Under the pieces are notes generated by a model, which was not told the DNA's origin, searched no databases, and saw only the letters and a program-made list of their open reading frames with translations. Of a stretch of DNA of 64,000 bases, positions 30,240 through 39,182 are shown piece after piece. The position numbers were made by a program, and so were the translations under genes. Source of the DNA: Maribacter arcticus (lineage in GTDB: Bacteria > Bacteroidota > Bacteroidia > Flavobacteriales > Flavobacteriaceae); NCBI RefSeq assembly GCF_900167935.1, contig NZ_FUYL01000001.1, positions 186,001 through 250,000 of the forward strand, given 5' to 3'. Position 1 is the first letter of the stretch. Every line of letters begins with the position of its first letter.

Positions 30240-31685
30240 ATGAGAACACTTCTTTGTTCTATATGTTGTTTGTTTCTTTTCTATTGGAATTCAACTGCTC
30301 AAAATTCAGCCGATTGTAGAACGGCAATTCCTGTATGTGCAGATCAACCTATTATGGGAATCGCTGGGGGTACTGGCGATGTCTATGATTTTGATCCAGA
30401 GTTTATACTACAAACAGGATGCTTGGAGAAAGGAAGTCTTGTATCTGCTAATATTGAATTTAATACTTCTTGGTTTATCTTTAGGGCAGGTACCGGTGGT
30501 CAAGTTGGTTTTGATATTGAAGCATTAGCTTCTACTGGAACGATACCTACTGCAGAATGGGATTTTGCTGTATTTGGCCCTGATGTTGATTGTGCCGATA
30601 TAAGCAATGGTACAGCACAACCGATACGTTGTAATTATGAAGTGAATGATACTGATTTTACGGGACTAGGTGTGAATCCTGAAAGCGGGCAAGAAGGTGC
30701 AGCTTCATTAACAGGTAGTCAAAACACTTATGATGAATATTTAGATGTGCTGCCAGGTGAGATATATTATATTCTGATTAATAATTTTGCCGATAATTTC
30801 ACAGGAGACCCAGAACCTTTTATGTTAACCTTTACAGGAAGTTCTGTTAGTGATAATCAAGATACTGCTTTAGATTGTACACTTAGAGACGAATTTTTAG
30901 GATTGGATATAATCGCTTGTGAAGGTGATGATGATATTACTATAAGTGCATTGAACTCTCCTGCAGGCGCTGATATTGCAAATGTTGAGTGGACCGTTGA
31001 TTATGAAGATGATGGTGTAGTAGATGATACGCTTACTGGATCTGGAGATTTTGGGGCAGAATTAGTAGTAGTAAGCCCTAACTCTGGTCGTTATTTCGCG
31101 ACAATTACTACAATTTCAGGAACACCTCCAACAGTAAGTGACGATAGTGGCGTATTAATTACATTTTTTGGAACGCCGATACTAGATCGGGTAGAAACAT
31201 TAGATACCAACCTATCCATTGATCCCGACCAGAATAATATTGAATTTTTTGTTGAGGGTGATGGGGACTATGAATATGCTATTAATGGTGGCGAGTTTCA
31301 AGACAATTCTGTATTTATGAATGTTCCACCAGGTATTAATACCGTGATTATTAATGATAAAAACGGATGTGGAACTACAGAGCCTAGGGATTTTTTAGTG
31401 GTTGGGTATTCTAAATTTTTCACGCCCAATGGCGATGGTATTAATGATACCTGGAATATTAAAGGTATTGAAAGACCAGATTTGATTACCAATCCTGTTG
31501 TTTTTGTTTTTGATAGATATGGTAAGCTTCTAAAACAACTAAGAGCTACCGATAGATGGGATGGTACTTTTAATGGCCGACAGATGCCTTCTACTGATTA
31601 TTGGTTTCGATTTGAATATGGTGAGATAGAGGAGGGGTTATTAGTGGCTAAAACAAGAAAAACACATTTTTCATTAAAGAGATAA
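30240..31685 (+). CDS. secreted protein with C-terminal T9SS type B sorting domain (paralogue)
   Basis: The 481-residue protein repeats the plan of the preceding gene in a shorter form: signal peptide (MRTLLCSICCLFLFYWNSTAQ), an N-terminal module (ADCRTAIPVCADQPI, TSWFIFRAG, WDFAVFGPDVDC, YYILINNFADNFTG), fewer Ig-like repeats, and the T9SS type B domain from about residue 393 (FFTPNGDGINDTW to HFSLKR). Shared order and motifs point to tandem duplication followed by loss or gain of repeats. A strong terminator follows immediately. Confidence 0.9.
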   Translation: MRTLLCSICCLFLFYWNSTAQNSADCRTAIPVCADQPIMGIAGGTGDVYDFDPEFILQTGCLEKGSLVSANIEFNTSWFIFRAGTGGQVGFDIEALASTGTIPTAEWDFAVFGPDVDCADISNGTAQPIRCNYEVNDTDFTGLGVNPESGQEGAASLTGSQNTYDEYLDVLPGEIYYILINNFADNFTGDPEPFMLTFTGSSVSDNQDTALDCTLRDEFLGLDIIACEGDDDITISALNSPAGADIANVEWTVDYEDDGVVDDTLTGSGDFGAELVVVSPNSGRYFATITTISGTPPTVSDDSGVLITFFGTPILDRVETLDTNLSIDPDQNNIEFFVEGDGDYEYAINGGEFQDNSVFMNVPPGINTVIINDKNGCGTTEPRDFLVVGYSKFFTPNGDGINDTWNIKGIERPDLITNPVVFVFDRYGKLLKQLRATDRWDGTFNGRQMPSTDYWFRFEYGEIEEGLLVAKTRKTHFSLKR

Positions 31686-31716
31686 AAAAAGGGAGCAAAT
31701 TTGCTCCCTTTTTTAT
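31684..31716. terminator. bidirectional terminator after T9SS pair
   Basis: A perfect 18-bp palindrome GGGAGCAAATTTGCTCCC is flanked by an A-run and a T-run, between the converging T9SS gene and porin gene. Confidence 0.88.
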
Positions 31717-31734
31717 ATTTAGCAATAAACTTAA

Positions 31735-33240
31735 TTAGAAGTTTATCGTGTAGCTTAACGTTGCATTGGTGTTGATCCTATTAATTATCGCTGGTGTAGT
31801 AATGCCAGTATCAAATAATCGTTCGTTAATATCTTGCTGAGAACGGCTTAAGGCAAAATCTAATCTACTACCTCCAAAATTATAACCGATACCACCAGAA
31901 ACGGCATTTAAATCACCTATTGTATTACCATTTGCATAAGGGCTTTGCTCAAAACGATAACCAGCTCTTAAGCTAACTTGTTCAATTTTGTATTCGCCAC
32001 CTAATCTAAATGTAGATACCGTGCCTAGGTCATTAGAAATTTGATTGTTAACGGTTTGAAAACTTGGGTCGCTTGTAGGTCGTAATTCTGCCTTTGAAAA
32101 ATCTTGAAATCCGTAATCAAAACTTAATAATCCATCTTGTGCAAAGATGACGGCTAAGCTTCCACTCAACTTGCTTGGTGTTTTAATAGTATAAGAATCA
32201 AAAAGATTTACAATGTTAAGATCAATAAAATTAATTTCATCATCCGCCAAATTAGAATTGATGCGTTGAGAAAAATCATCTTCTAATTGATACCATGTAG
32301 GGGATTGGTAGCTACCACCTAAACGTACGTATTCATTTAATTTGGCAATAGCACCCATGCTAAATGAGAACCCGTTACCATTAGTTTGTAAATAGTTATC
32401 GAAAGTTGTTCGCTGTATTTCTGAAGCAGGGTCATATCCATTTTCAGTGAATTGGTCAAACCTTGAATATATTACATTATGAAAATTTAACGAAGCACCC
32501 ATATAAATATTCTCTTTAAATTGAGAGCCCATATTCAAGGTGAATTTACTGTTATAGCCAGTAGTTCTTCTTAAAAACTCCTGATTTACAGAATTGTAAA
32601 TGGTATTACTAACATAATCGGTGTTATTGTCATCTTCTGAAATAGGGTCAAGAATACCTCCATAATATCCTAAGAATGCCTGTTGTTCTTTATAACCTTG
32701 ATTAGAGCCGATATCTAAATATGCTTCTTCTATATATTCACCGTCTTGGCGTAGAATAGACCCGAAAGGTGTGCCTTGTGCAAAATTTAAGAAGTAGTTG
32801 TCAATACCTTGAGTGCTGTTTCCAGCTACGTAATATGAATTGTCGAAATTATCGACTACATCATAATTAAAGGCCAAAGTAAATTTCTGCCAATCGGAAT
32901 TGGAATTGGTATTTTTAAAAACAAATGCACCACCAATCTGATTTAAATCTAAATTGTTATTCTCTGAATTTATGTTATTTCCAAAATAACTAGATTGATT
33001 TTTAGTGTTGTAGTTAGAACCAGAAATGGTAAATAAGCTATTGTTGAAAACAGCTGACCCCGCCGGATTTACATTTAAAGAGGATAAATCACCTCCTAAG
33101 GCTCCAAAAGCTCCGCCCATTGCTTGAAAGCGAGCAGTTCCTTGAAGGTTCTCGGTACTGTAGCGTAATACATCATTTATGTTCTGAGCACTACCGAGAG
33201 TGCACACCGCCAGTGTTATGAAAGTTAAATATCTTTTCAT
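31735..33240 (-). CDS. OmpP1/FadL-type outer-membrane protein
   Basis: The 501-residue protein has a signal peptide (MKRYLTFITLAVCTLGSAQ) and then TARFQAMGGAFGALGGDLSS followed by LNVNPAGSAVF, which is the FadL/OmpP1 opening (the 'NPAG' plug motif). Beta-barrel strands follow, ending in the terminal TLSYTINF with a C-terminal Phe. FadL-type channels carry hydrophobic compounds across the outer membrane; Bacteroidota members are often annotated as hemin receptors, but the substrate is not determined. It sits 33 bp downstream of the biased lipoprotein gene on the same strand, probably in an operon. Confidence 0.88.
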   Translation of the reverse strand: MKRYLTFITLAVCTLGSAQNINDVLRYSTENLQGTARFQAMGGAFGALGGDLSSLNVNPAGSAVFNNSLFTISGSNYNTKNQSSYFGNNINSENNNLDLNQIGGAFVFKNTNSNSDWQKFTLAFNYDVVDNFDNSYYVAGNSTQGIDNYFLNFAQGTPFGSILRQDGEYIEEAYLDIGSNQGYKEQQAFLGYYGGILDPISEDDNNTDYVSNTIYNSVNQEFLRRTTGYNSKFTLNMGSQFKENIYMGASLNFHNVIYSRFDQFTENGYDPASEIQRTTFDNYLQTNGNGFSFSMGAIAKLNEYVRLGGSYQSPTWYQLEDDFSQRINSNLADDEINFIDLNIVNLFDSYTIKTPSKLSGSLAVIFAQDGLLSFDYGFQDFSKAELRPTSDPSFQTVNNQISNDLGTVSTFRLGGEYKIEQVSLRAGYRFEQSPYANGNTIGDLNAVSGGIGYNFGGSRLDFALSRSQQDINERLFDTGITTPAIINRINTNATLSYTINF

Positions 33241-33273
33241 AGCAATATTTTGAATTTTAAAAAATTATTGAAT

Positions 33274-33808
33274 TTAATTATTTCTACCACTACTTCTGCT
33301 AGATGACGACGAACCAGAAGATCTAGAAGACCCACTGCTTGAGCTTCTTGCCGACGAACCAGAACTTCTAGAGCTACTACTGCCTGAACTTCTATATGAG
33401 CCGCTAGAATTACTTCTTGAGCTGTTGCTAGAACTTCTGTAAGACCCACTATTTGAACTTCTTGTAGAACGACCGGTTGAATAATTGTTTCCTGTTCTTG
33501 AGCTACTATTTCCAGAACTTCTATAGGTTGAGGTTCTTGGAGTCATAACTCTACTGCTAGACCTTGTGGTGCCTGATGTATTCGGACTTGTAGAATATCT
33601 GCTAGAGCTTCGCGAAGACGTACTGTATCTTGGTGTAGCCCTTGTGCTTCTACTTGTTCTGTAAGCTCTGTTCTGATCTACACCAACAGTTCTTCTTGTT
33701 GTGTTTCCAGAATAAGTTCTTGCACTACGTGTATTTGAAGAACTTCTTGCTGCAGATGCTCTAGAATCGGTACTTCTGTATCTAGGAGAATCTCCTCTTG
33801 TGTTTACA
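33274..33808 (-). repeat. Ser/Arg-rich low-complexity coding repeat
   Basis: This segment encodes the Ser/Arg/Gly/Thr-rich C-terminal third of the lipoprotein, built of short repeats (AGAAGTTC-type units recur). It makes the DNA repetitive and creates open reading frames in other frames. Confidence 0.75.
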
Positions 33809-34572
33809 TTAGATCTACCTCTTAACGCACTTGTTGTAGCACCGTTATTTATTGTATTTCTATTGTAATTGCCTCTTCTAGAGTTGTTATAGGCATAACT
33901 TCTATTTGTGTAGCCATAATTGCGGTTATAGTTTCTGTATCCGTATCCGTAACCATATCCATAGTAAGGATTGTTCCATCCGTATCCATAACCTGCATAG
34001 CCATATCCGAAGCCACCATATCCCCAATTATTCCACCTGTTCCATCTCCAAGGATTATTCCAGCCATATCCATAATAACCACCATATCCCCAATTGTTCC
34101 ATCCCCAAACAGGATTTGCCCAACCATAAAGCCCTCCGTATCCCCAATTATTCCATCCATTGTCATAAATGTTAATACTTACATTAGAATTATTATCGCC
34201 CCAACCACCGTAACCTTGGTAGTCATTTTCGCTTGAATAATAATCTGTTAATTGATCTTGAGGTACACTGTCATTTACGGTATTACTCGAGTAAGAGTCA
34301 ACATCTGTAAAAATTTCGCTATCCAATATTTCATCATATTGATTGGCCTTTTCTCCAAAATAATCAGAATAGGTGTCGGTTTCTGGATTATTTTGCTGAT
34401 AATTTCGTTGCTCTGGTCTTCTTTCTACTGTGGTTGGCGTATTATCAGAATAAATACCGTCATTGTCATAATAAGAAGATTGCTGGTAAGAACCACATGA
34501 AGCTATTATTAAACCTAGGGTCACCAACATTGTTATGTTTCGAAGTCTGTTGTGGGGTAAAGAATATATCAT
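33274..34572 (-). CDS. lipoprotein with Gly/Tyr/Trp/Asn- and Ser/Arg-rich regions
   Basis: The 432-residue protein has a lipobox ([11 protein letters not shown], Cys26) and extreme composition. Residues about 27-135 are acidic and Tyr/Ser/Asn-rich. Residues about 137-225 repeat [13 protein letters not shown]-type units. Residues 255-432 are almost only Ser, Arg, Gly, Thr, with repeated SGSSRSS-type units. It must be disordered apart from the anchor. An ATG at 34530 is a possible alternative start, but still upstream of the lipobox. The gene lies between proS (divergent) and the porin (same strand). I do not recognise a named family; composition alone suggests a surface-exposed, charged fibre-like protein, which is inference. 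Confidence 0.7.
   Translation of the reverse strand: MIYSLPHNRLRNITMLVTLGLIIASCGSYQQSSYYDNDGIYSDNTPTTVERRPEQRNYQQNNPETDTYSDYFGEKANQYDEILDSEIFTDVDSYSSNTVNDSVPQDQLTDYYSSENDYQGYGGWGDNNSNVSINIYDNGWNNWGYGGLYGWANPVWGWNNWGYGGYYGYGWNNPWRWNRWNNWGYGGFGYGYAGYGYGWNNPYYGYGYGYGYRNYNRNYGYTNRSYAYNNSRRGNYNRNTINNGATTSALRGRSNVNTRGDSPRYRSTDSRASAARSSSNTRSARTYSGNTTRRTVGVDQNRAYRTSRSTRATPRYSTSSRSSSRYSTSPNTSGTTRSSSRVMTPRTSTYRSSGNSSSRTGNNYSTGRSTRSSNSGSYRSSSNSSRSNSSGSYRSSGSSSSRSSGSSARSSSSGSSRSSGSSSSSRSSGRNN
33897..34163 (-). repeat. Gly/Tyr/Trp/Asn-rich coding repeat
   Basis: Repeated units encoding WNNWGYGG and YGYGW motifs occur at least four times, with DNA-level repetition such as CCCCAATTATTCCATCC-type words. Confidence 0.7.
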
Positions 34573-34668
34573 CGGATCAAAATTATATTGTTGAACATAT
34601 TAAAAATAACTAGTTTTACCCAATTAATTTATTATAATATTCACAAAATTTGTGCCAAACTCCAGAAA

Positions 34669-36144
34669 ATGAGTAAAAATTTGACTAAGAGAAGTGAGGA
34701 TTATTCCAAATGGTATAATGAACTAGTAGTGAAGGCAGATTTGGCTGAGAACTCTGGTGTTAGAGGTTGTATGGTGATAAAGCCCTACGGTTATGGAATA
34801 TGGGAGAAGATGCAGGCAGGCTTGGACAAAATGTTTAAGGAGACCGGACATGAAAATGCGTATTTTCCATTATTTATACCAAAATCATATTTCAGTAGAG
34901 AGGCTAGTCATGTAGAAGGCTTTGCTAAAGAATGTGCGGTAGTTACCCATTACAGATTAAAAAATGCTGAAGATGGTAGTGGAATTATTGTAGATCCCGA
35001 TGCTAAGCTGGAAGAAGAGTTGATTGTAAGGCCAACTTCTGAAACAATAATATGGGATACTTATAGAAAATGGATTCAGTCGTATAGAGACTTGCCTTTA
35101 TTGATTAATCAATGGGCAAATGTTGTACGCTGGGAAATGAGAACTAGACTGTTCTTAAGAACATCTGAGTTTTTATGGCAAGAAGGCCACACTGCGCATG
35201 CTACTGAAAAAGAAGCAATAGCAGAAGCAGAACAAATGATGAATGTGTATGCTGATTTTGCCGAGAACCACATGGCAGTACCTGTAATTAAAGGAACTAA
35301 AACCGAAAGCGAACGTTTTGCCGGTGCAATTGAAACCTATTGTATAGAAGCATTGATGCAAGATGGTAAAGCATTACAGGCAGGAACATCACATTTCTTA
35401 GGGCAGAATTTCGCAAAGGCCTTCGATGTTAAATTCGCGACTAAAGAAGGTGGTAAAGAATATGTATGGGCTACCTCATGGGGAGTTTCAACTAGATTGA
35501 TGGGAGCGTTGGTGATGACGCACAGTGATGATAATGGTCTAGTGATTCCTCCAAAATTGGCGCCAATTCAAGTGGTAATTATTCCTATTTATAAAGGATT
35601 GGATCAGTTAGATGAAATTTCTGAAAAAGTATTGCCATTGGTAAAAGAATTAAGGTCTAAGGGTATTTCGGTAAAGTTCGATAATAGAGATACTCATAAG
35701 CCTGGCTTTAAATTTAATGAGTATGAACTACGCGGAGTGCCTGTTAGGTTGGCAATAGGGCCAAGGGATATGGAAAATGGCACATTTGAAGTCGCTAGAA
35801 GAGATACTTTGCAAAAAGAAACAGTTTCTGCTACCGATGTGGTAGCCAAGATTGAGTTTCTTATGGAGGATATTCAGAAGAATATGTACCAAAAGGCATT
35901 GGATTATCGTACGAAACATATTACTAAAGTTGATTCTTATGATGAATTCAAGAAAATTTTAGAGGATAAAGGTGGATTTATATCTGCGCATTGGGATGGT
36001 AGCAAGGAAACAGAAGAGCGTGTGAAAAATGAGACAAAAGCAACGATTAGGTGTATTCCTATTGACGCTGTGGCTGAAGAAGGAGTATGTATGGTTACTG
36101 GTAAACCATCAAATAAAAGGGTGTTATTTGCGAAAGCATATTAA
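34669..36144 (+). CDS. proS: prolyl-tRNA synthetase (archaeal/eukaryotic-type)
   Basis: The enzyme charges tRNA-Pro. The start chosen is ATG 34669 ([19 protein letters not shown]), giving 491 residues; the frame continues upstream to a TTG at 34588 but the added 27 residues are unlike the family. Class II motifs are present: [35 protein letters not shown] (motif 2) and [20 protein letters not shown] (motif 3). An anticodon-binding domain and C-terminal zinc-type domain end with KRVLFAKAY. It lacks the bacterial INS editing domain, typical of ProRS type 1 in Bacteroidota. Proofreading is therefore not done in cis. Confidence 0.96.
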   Translation: MSKNLTKRSEDYSKWYNELVVKADLAENSGVRGCMVIKPYGYGIWEKMQAGLDKMFKETGHENAYFPLFIPKSYFSREASHVEGFAKECAVVTHYRLKNAEDGSGIIVDPDAKLEEELIVRPTSETIIWDTYRKWIQSYRDLPLLINQWANVVRWEMRTRLFLRTSEFLWQEGHTAHATEKEAIAEAEQMMNVYADFAENHMAVPVIKGTKTESERFAGAIETYCIEALMQDGKALQAGTSHFLGQNFAKAFDVKFATKEGGKEYVWATSWGVSTRLMGALVMTHSDDNGLVIPPKLAPIQVVIIPIYKGLDQLDEISEKVLPLVKELRSKGISVKFDNRDTHKPGFKFNEYELRGVPVRLAIGPRDMENGTFEVARRDTLQKETVSATDVVAKIEFLMEDIQKNMYQKALDYRTKHITKVDSYDEFKKILEDKGGFISAHWDGSKETEERVKNETKATIRCIPIDAVAEEGVCMVTGKPSNKRVLFAKAY

Positions 36145-36170
36145 TTTTTTTAAAAAATAATATACAGGGG

Positions 36171-36200
36171 TTGTGATAGTAAAAAATATTTGTATTTTTG
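36171..36200 (+). promoter_or_regulatory. promoter of tRNA-Glu operon
   Basis: TTG (36171-36173), exactly 19 bp, then TATTTTTG (36193-36200) gives a full match to the Bacteroidota TTG-N19-TAnnTTTG promoter, 22 bp before the first tRNA. Confidence 0.75.
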
Positions 36201-36222
36201 CATCCGCAATTGCGCAAAGTTT

Positions 36223-36294
36223 GGTCCGTTCGTCTAGGGGTTAGGACGCCAGGTTTTCATCCTGGTAACAGGGGTTCGATTCCCCTACGGACTA
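36223..36294 (+). tRNA. tRNA-Glu (anticodon TTC), copy 1
   Basis: 72-nt cloverleaf: acceptor GGTCCGT/ACGGACT (G1-U72 wobble), D-arm with GTCTAGGGGTTAGGAC, anticodon stem CCAGG/CCTGG with loop TTTTCAT (anticodon TTC), T-arm AGGGG-TTCGATT-CCCCT, discriminator A. CCA is not encoded (CAAAG follows). Confidence 0.96.
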
Positions 36295-36352
36295 CAAAGT
36301 AATTGAAGATTTAGGTTTTTAGTTGCTATTTGTAAGTTCTAAGTAAAATAAT

Positions 36353-36424
36353 GGTCCGTTCGTCTAGGGGTTAGGACGCCAGGTTTTCATCCTGGTAACA
36401 GGGGTTCGATTCCCCTACGGACTA
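36353..36424 (+). tRNA. tRNA-Glu (anticodon TTC), copy 2
   Basis: Identical in all 72 positions to copy 1, 58 bp downstream of it in the same orientation. It has the same anticodon TTC and no encoded CCA, and rpsT follows. Confidence 0.96.
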
Positions 36425-36479
36425 CTAGTAAAACATTTTCAGGATTTTAATAAATCCTATAAACAAATTAAGAGATAAA

Positions 36480-36731
36480 ATGGCAAATCACAAGTCAGCG
36501 TTAAAGAGAATCAGAAGAAACGAAGCAGTACGTTTACGTAACAAATACCAACACAAAACAATGCGTAATGCATTGAGAAAGTTGCGTACTGAAGAAGATA
36601 AAAAATCTGCTGAAACATTATACCCTACAGTGGTTAGTATGATAGACCGTTTAGCAAAACGTAATATTATACATGATAACAAAGCTGCTAATTTAAAAAG
36701 TAAATTAGCGAAGCACGTAGCGGCTCTATAA
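36480..36731 (+). CDS. rpsT: 30S ribosomal protein S20
   Basis: S20 binds 16S rRNA in the small subunit body. The 83-residue basic protein starts [20 protein letters not shown], the standard S20 N-terminus, and ends KLAKHVAAL. Length is typical. It follows the two tRNA-Glu genes by 55 bp on the same strand, so co-transcription with the tRNAs is plausible. Confidence 0.96.
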   Translation: MANHKSALKRIRRNEAVRLRNKYQHKTMRNALRKLRTEEDKKSAETLYPTVVSMIDRLAKRNIIHDNKAANLKSKLAKHVAAL

Positions 36732-36752
36732 TTTAGCTTTACTTATAATATT

Positions 36753-36783
36753 TAAAGCCTTCCTCTTAGGAAGGCTTTTTTTG
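36753..36783 (+). terminator. terminator after rpsT
   Basis: The hairpin AAAGCCTTCC / GGAAGGCTTT with a 5-nt loop is followed by T-run. Confidence 0.88.
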
Positions 36784-36865
36784 TTGTACCGACCTTCTTT
36801 AAATTCAATATTATTGAGTTTGAGAAGGTCTTATGGTTTTGTAAGAGAAATAATTTAGGTGTATT

Positions 36866-37552
36866 CTATTTCTTAGAAATTATACGAAGTCGCTTCATGA
36901 ACATAAAACCTATTATAATACAAGAGTACAATACGCCAATTGTAGCATGATGAAATACAGTTAAATTGTATTGATCATAGAAATTATAATGGTAGGTTAA
37001 AATATACATTGAAACTGGGTAAAATGTGTAAAAAATTAAAATACCTAAACTAATCCAAAAAAGTAAGTTATTGTGAAGTTGCAGTTTATGTTTTTTTGAA
37101 AAAGTGGTATAAAGATAGTTGAGAACAGCGTAGAGTAAAATTATAGCACCAATTATAATTGCATAGTTTTGAGGGTCTACATAAAAATCTTGAACGAATA
37201 AATTTATGGTGCACGTAAGAACAAATACCACGCTACCATATTTAATTATTTTTTTGCAAAGTGAATTCTCGATAATATGATAAAAAATATAAAAGAAATA
37301 TAGAAAAAAGATGATATCAAAAATATTGAAAATAGCTGTATTATAATTATAATACTCTTGCTTGTAGATAATTTGAATTTCATCTACATCTCGTATAATA
37401 ATACCTAGGGTTTCTGTTAAGAATGTGTAGACAATCAGAATGGGTAGATATTTTAATATCGTATCATAATAGAGATGGTATTTAACAATAGATAGAATTA
37501 AAGCTAAAAAGTAGAGTAACATGAAATAATTATTCAATATGTACTCTAGCAT
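36866..37552 (-). CDS. multi-pass membrane protein of unknown function, paralogue A
   Basis: The 228-residue protein has about six or seven hydrophobic segments with a basic C-terminus (MKRLRIISKK). Its layout is matched by the next gene upstream (37601-38284): 'NNYFMLLY', 'YYDTILKYLPILIVYTFLTE', 'YNYNTAIFNIFDIIFFLYFF', 'NLLFWISLGILIFYTFYPV'. The two are tandem paralogues of moderate similarity. I do not recognise a family. Small aromatic-rich membrane proteins of this kind are common in Flavobacteriaceae. The gene is AT-rich even for this genome. Confidence 0.7.
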   Translation of the reverse strand: MLEYILNNYFMLLYFLALILSIVKYHLYYDTILKYLPILIVYTFLTETLGIIIRDVDEIQIIYKQEYYNYNTAIFNIFDIIFFLYFFYIFYHIIENSLCKKIIKYGSVVFVLTCTINLFVQDFYVDPQNYAIIIGAIILLYAVLNYLYTTFSKKHKLQLHNNLLFWISLGILIFYTFYPVSMYILTYHYNFYDQYNLTVFHHATIGVLYSCIIIGFMFMKRLRIISKK

Positions 37553-37600
37553 AATTCATCCTTTAATTAGCATACTATTGATTCTATAACAGCTTTTATT

Positions 37601-38284
37601 CTACCTAAAGGCTAGTCTTCTTCCTTTTATGAATCCAAAAATGAACAGACTGTACATTATGACTATAAGTACTCTCAGAACTGATCTTAATTCGTATTTC
37701 GTCCAGGTGTCATAATCAGTATAACCTATTACATAAATTACTGGGAATACGGAATAAAAAATTATTAAAGCAATACTTACCCAAAACATTAGGTTGTGTT
37801 TTTGAATTAAATCTTCTTGCTGTTGAACTTTATCTTTAAAATATAGAATTACACAAAACACTAATAGCCACGAACTTATTGCAAGGGCGTAATAGAGATT
37901 GGTTTCAAGTGGGTTTTGAAATATAGTACTTATTAAATATGCCAAAAGTGAGATTATTGCGCTAATGATTATCCACTTTTTATAACTTCTATTATGTATT
38001 AATTGCCTGTAAACGAAGTAAAAAAAGCAAAAGAATATAATCGCATATATATTATAAATTACATCATTAAAGTTGCTGTATTTGACATTCTGAAAAAAGG
38101 AAATTTCGTCATAAGTTCTTACTAAATATCCTAATACTTCATTGAAAAAAGTATAAGCAATAATGATTGGGAAGTACTTTAAAGCAGTGTCATAATACTT
38201 TTTATAGGTCGTTAATGATATAAATAGCGTAACTGCATATATTATCATGTAGTAATTATCCTTAATAAAAGACATTGAAAGCAT
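37601..38284 (-). CDS. multi-pass membrane protein of unknown function, paralogue B
   Basis: The 227-residue protein mirrors paralogue A in the same order: 'DNYYMIIYAVTLFISL', 'KYYDTALKYFPIIIAYTFFNEVLG', 'YSNFNDVIYNIYAIIFFCFFYF', 'HNLMFWVSIALIIFYSVFPV', and a basic C-terminus (KGRRLAFR). The first Met (38284) and a Met three codons on are both usable. It lies 12 bp downstream of the lipoprotein gene at 38297, so lipoprotein-B-A may be a three-gene operon on the minus strand. Confidence 0.7.
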   Translation of the reverse strand: MLSMSFIKDNYYMIIYAVTLFISLTTYKKYYDTALKYFPIIIAYTFFNEVLGYLVRTYDEISFFQNVKYSNFNDVIYNIYAIIFFCFFYFVYRQLIHNRSYKKWIIISAIISLLAYLISTIFQNPLETNLYYALAISSWLLVFCVILYFKDKVQQQEDLIQKHNLMFWVSIALIIFYSVFPVIYVIGYTDYDTWTKYELRSVLRVLIVIMYSLFIFGFIKGRRLAFR

Positions 38285-38296
38285 GCAGTAATTATT

Positions 38297-38974
38297 TTAA
38301 AAATCTGTTTTTGGTGGAGGTCCACCTTGACCAAAATTAAAAGCTAAGCTTTTACTGCCTTGTAAACTGGTATTTAAAACAAAATTAGGTGCGAATCCCG
38401 CTTGTGCTTCTTGTTTTTTATCTAAAGAAAATCCTAAACCATCTTTAGAAGAATCTTTCCAGTCTTTAATCAATTCGGCATTGCCATTATCACCAATAAA
38501 GAAACCATAATTAATTCCTCCTTTTTCTAAAGTTGGAACCATAAAAATTGAATTTTGTCTTTTATGAACTACCTTTTTTCCGTTTGGGAATTTTTCTTCA
38601 TTAGGGTAGTTGGCAAAATACAATCTTAATTTGGTGATTTTTTTAACACCGCCCGCCTCAGCTTCCTGGTCTATATAAGCGATATATTGCTTAAGGGCAT
38701 CGTAATCAAAATCTACAAATCTAGATGCTTCAAATTTTTCATCTGGTTGACGTTGCTGTGTTTCATATGGTTCAATTAGTCTAACCCTATGTTCGGAATA
38801 ATTATCATAAATGGCGTTTGCTTCGTTTAGTGAAATAATATTAGCCGGTGCATCAACGATTGGTGGAGTTTTCGAATTTGGTTTGTTTTCTTTTTGTTGT
38901 TGATTGCAACTAAAAATACTAGTGAGTACAAGAACACATAAGATTTTGGTGGTAATTGAAGTGGGTCTTTTCAT
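38297..38974 (-). CDS. lipoprotein of unknown function
   Basis: The 225-residue protein has a lipobox (LVLTSIFSC, Cys23) followed by a polar Gln/Lys/Asn linker. A folded part contains DNYSEHRVRLIEPYE, FVDFDYDALKQYIAYIDQEA, KITKLRLYFANYPNEEKFP and RQNSIFMVPTLEKGG. I do not recognise a named family. The C-terminus is Gly/Pro-rich (FGQGGPPPKTDF). It is first of a likely operon with the two membrane paralogues downstream. Confidence 0.65.
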   Translation of the reverse strand: MKRPTSITTKILCVLVLTSIFSCNQQQKENKPNSKTPPIVDAPANIISLNEANAIYDNYSEHRVRLIEPYETQQRQPDEKFEASRFVDFDYDALKQYIAYIDQEAEAGGVKKITKLRLYFANYPNEEKFPNGKKVVHKRQNSIFMVPTLEKGGINYGFFIGDNGNAELIKDWKDSSKDGLGFSLDKKQEAQAGFAPNFVLNTSLQGSKSLAFNFGQGGPPPKTDF

Positions 38975-39128
38975 TTTCTGTGAATTAGGGTTTATAATAT
39001 AGAAAACTGAAAAAAGACTGGGGGAGAATCTTTCTCTAATTAGTTAAAGATATTAAAAAAAATATAGGAGTATGAAAAGTTAATCTATGGTTTTAATAGA
39101 GATACTGTTTTGGGGCTTTGTTAAAAAC

Positions 39129-39167
39129 AAAAAATCTCGATTTCATATAGAAATCGAGATTTTTTTA
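39129..39167 (-). terminator. terminator after rho
   Basis: A long stem AAAAATCTCGATTTC / GAAATCGAGATTTTT with a 5-nt loop lies 16 bp beyond the rho stop. Confidence 0.85.
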
Positions 39168-39182
39168 TAAAACTTAATTATT

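Noticed and set aside
33849-34175. Open frames of about 90-105 codons on both strands inside the biased lipoprotein gene
   Set aside because: They are by-products of the repetitive Gly/Tyr/Trp coding sequence; their translations (runs of Met-Asp-Gly-Ile or His-Ser-Asn) do not look like proteins and have no start signals.
34588-34668. N-terminal extension of proS from TTG 34588
   Set aside because: The 27 added residues ([20 protein letters not shown] and on) are unlike ProRS; ATG 34669 fits the family start.
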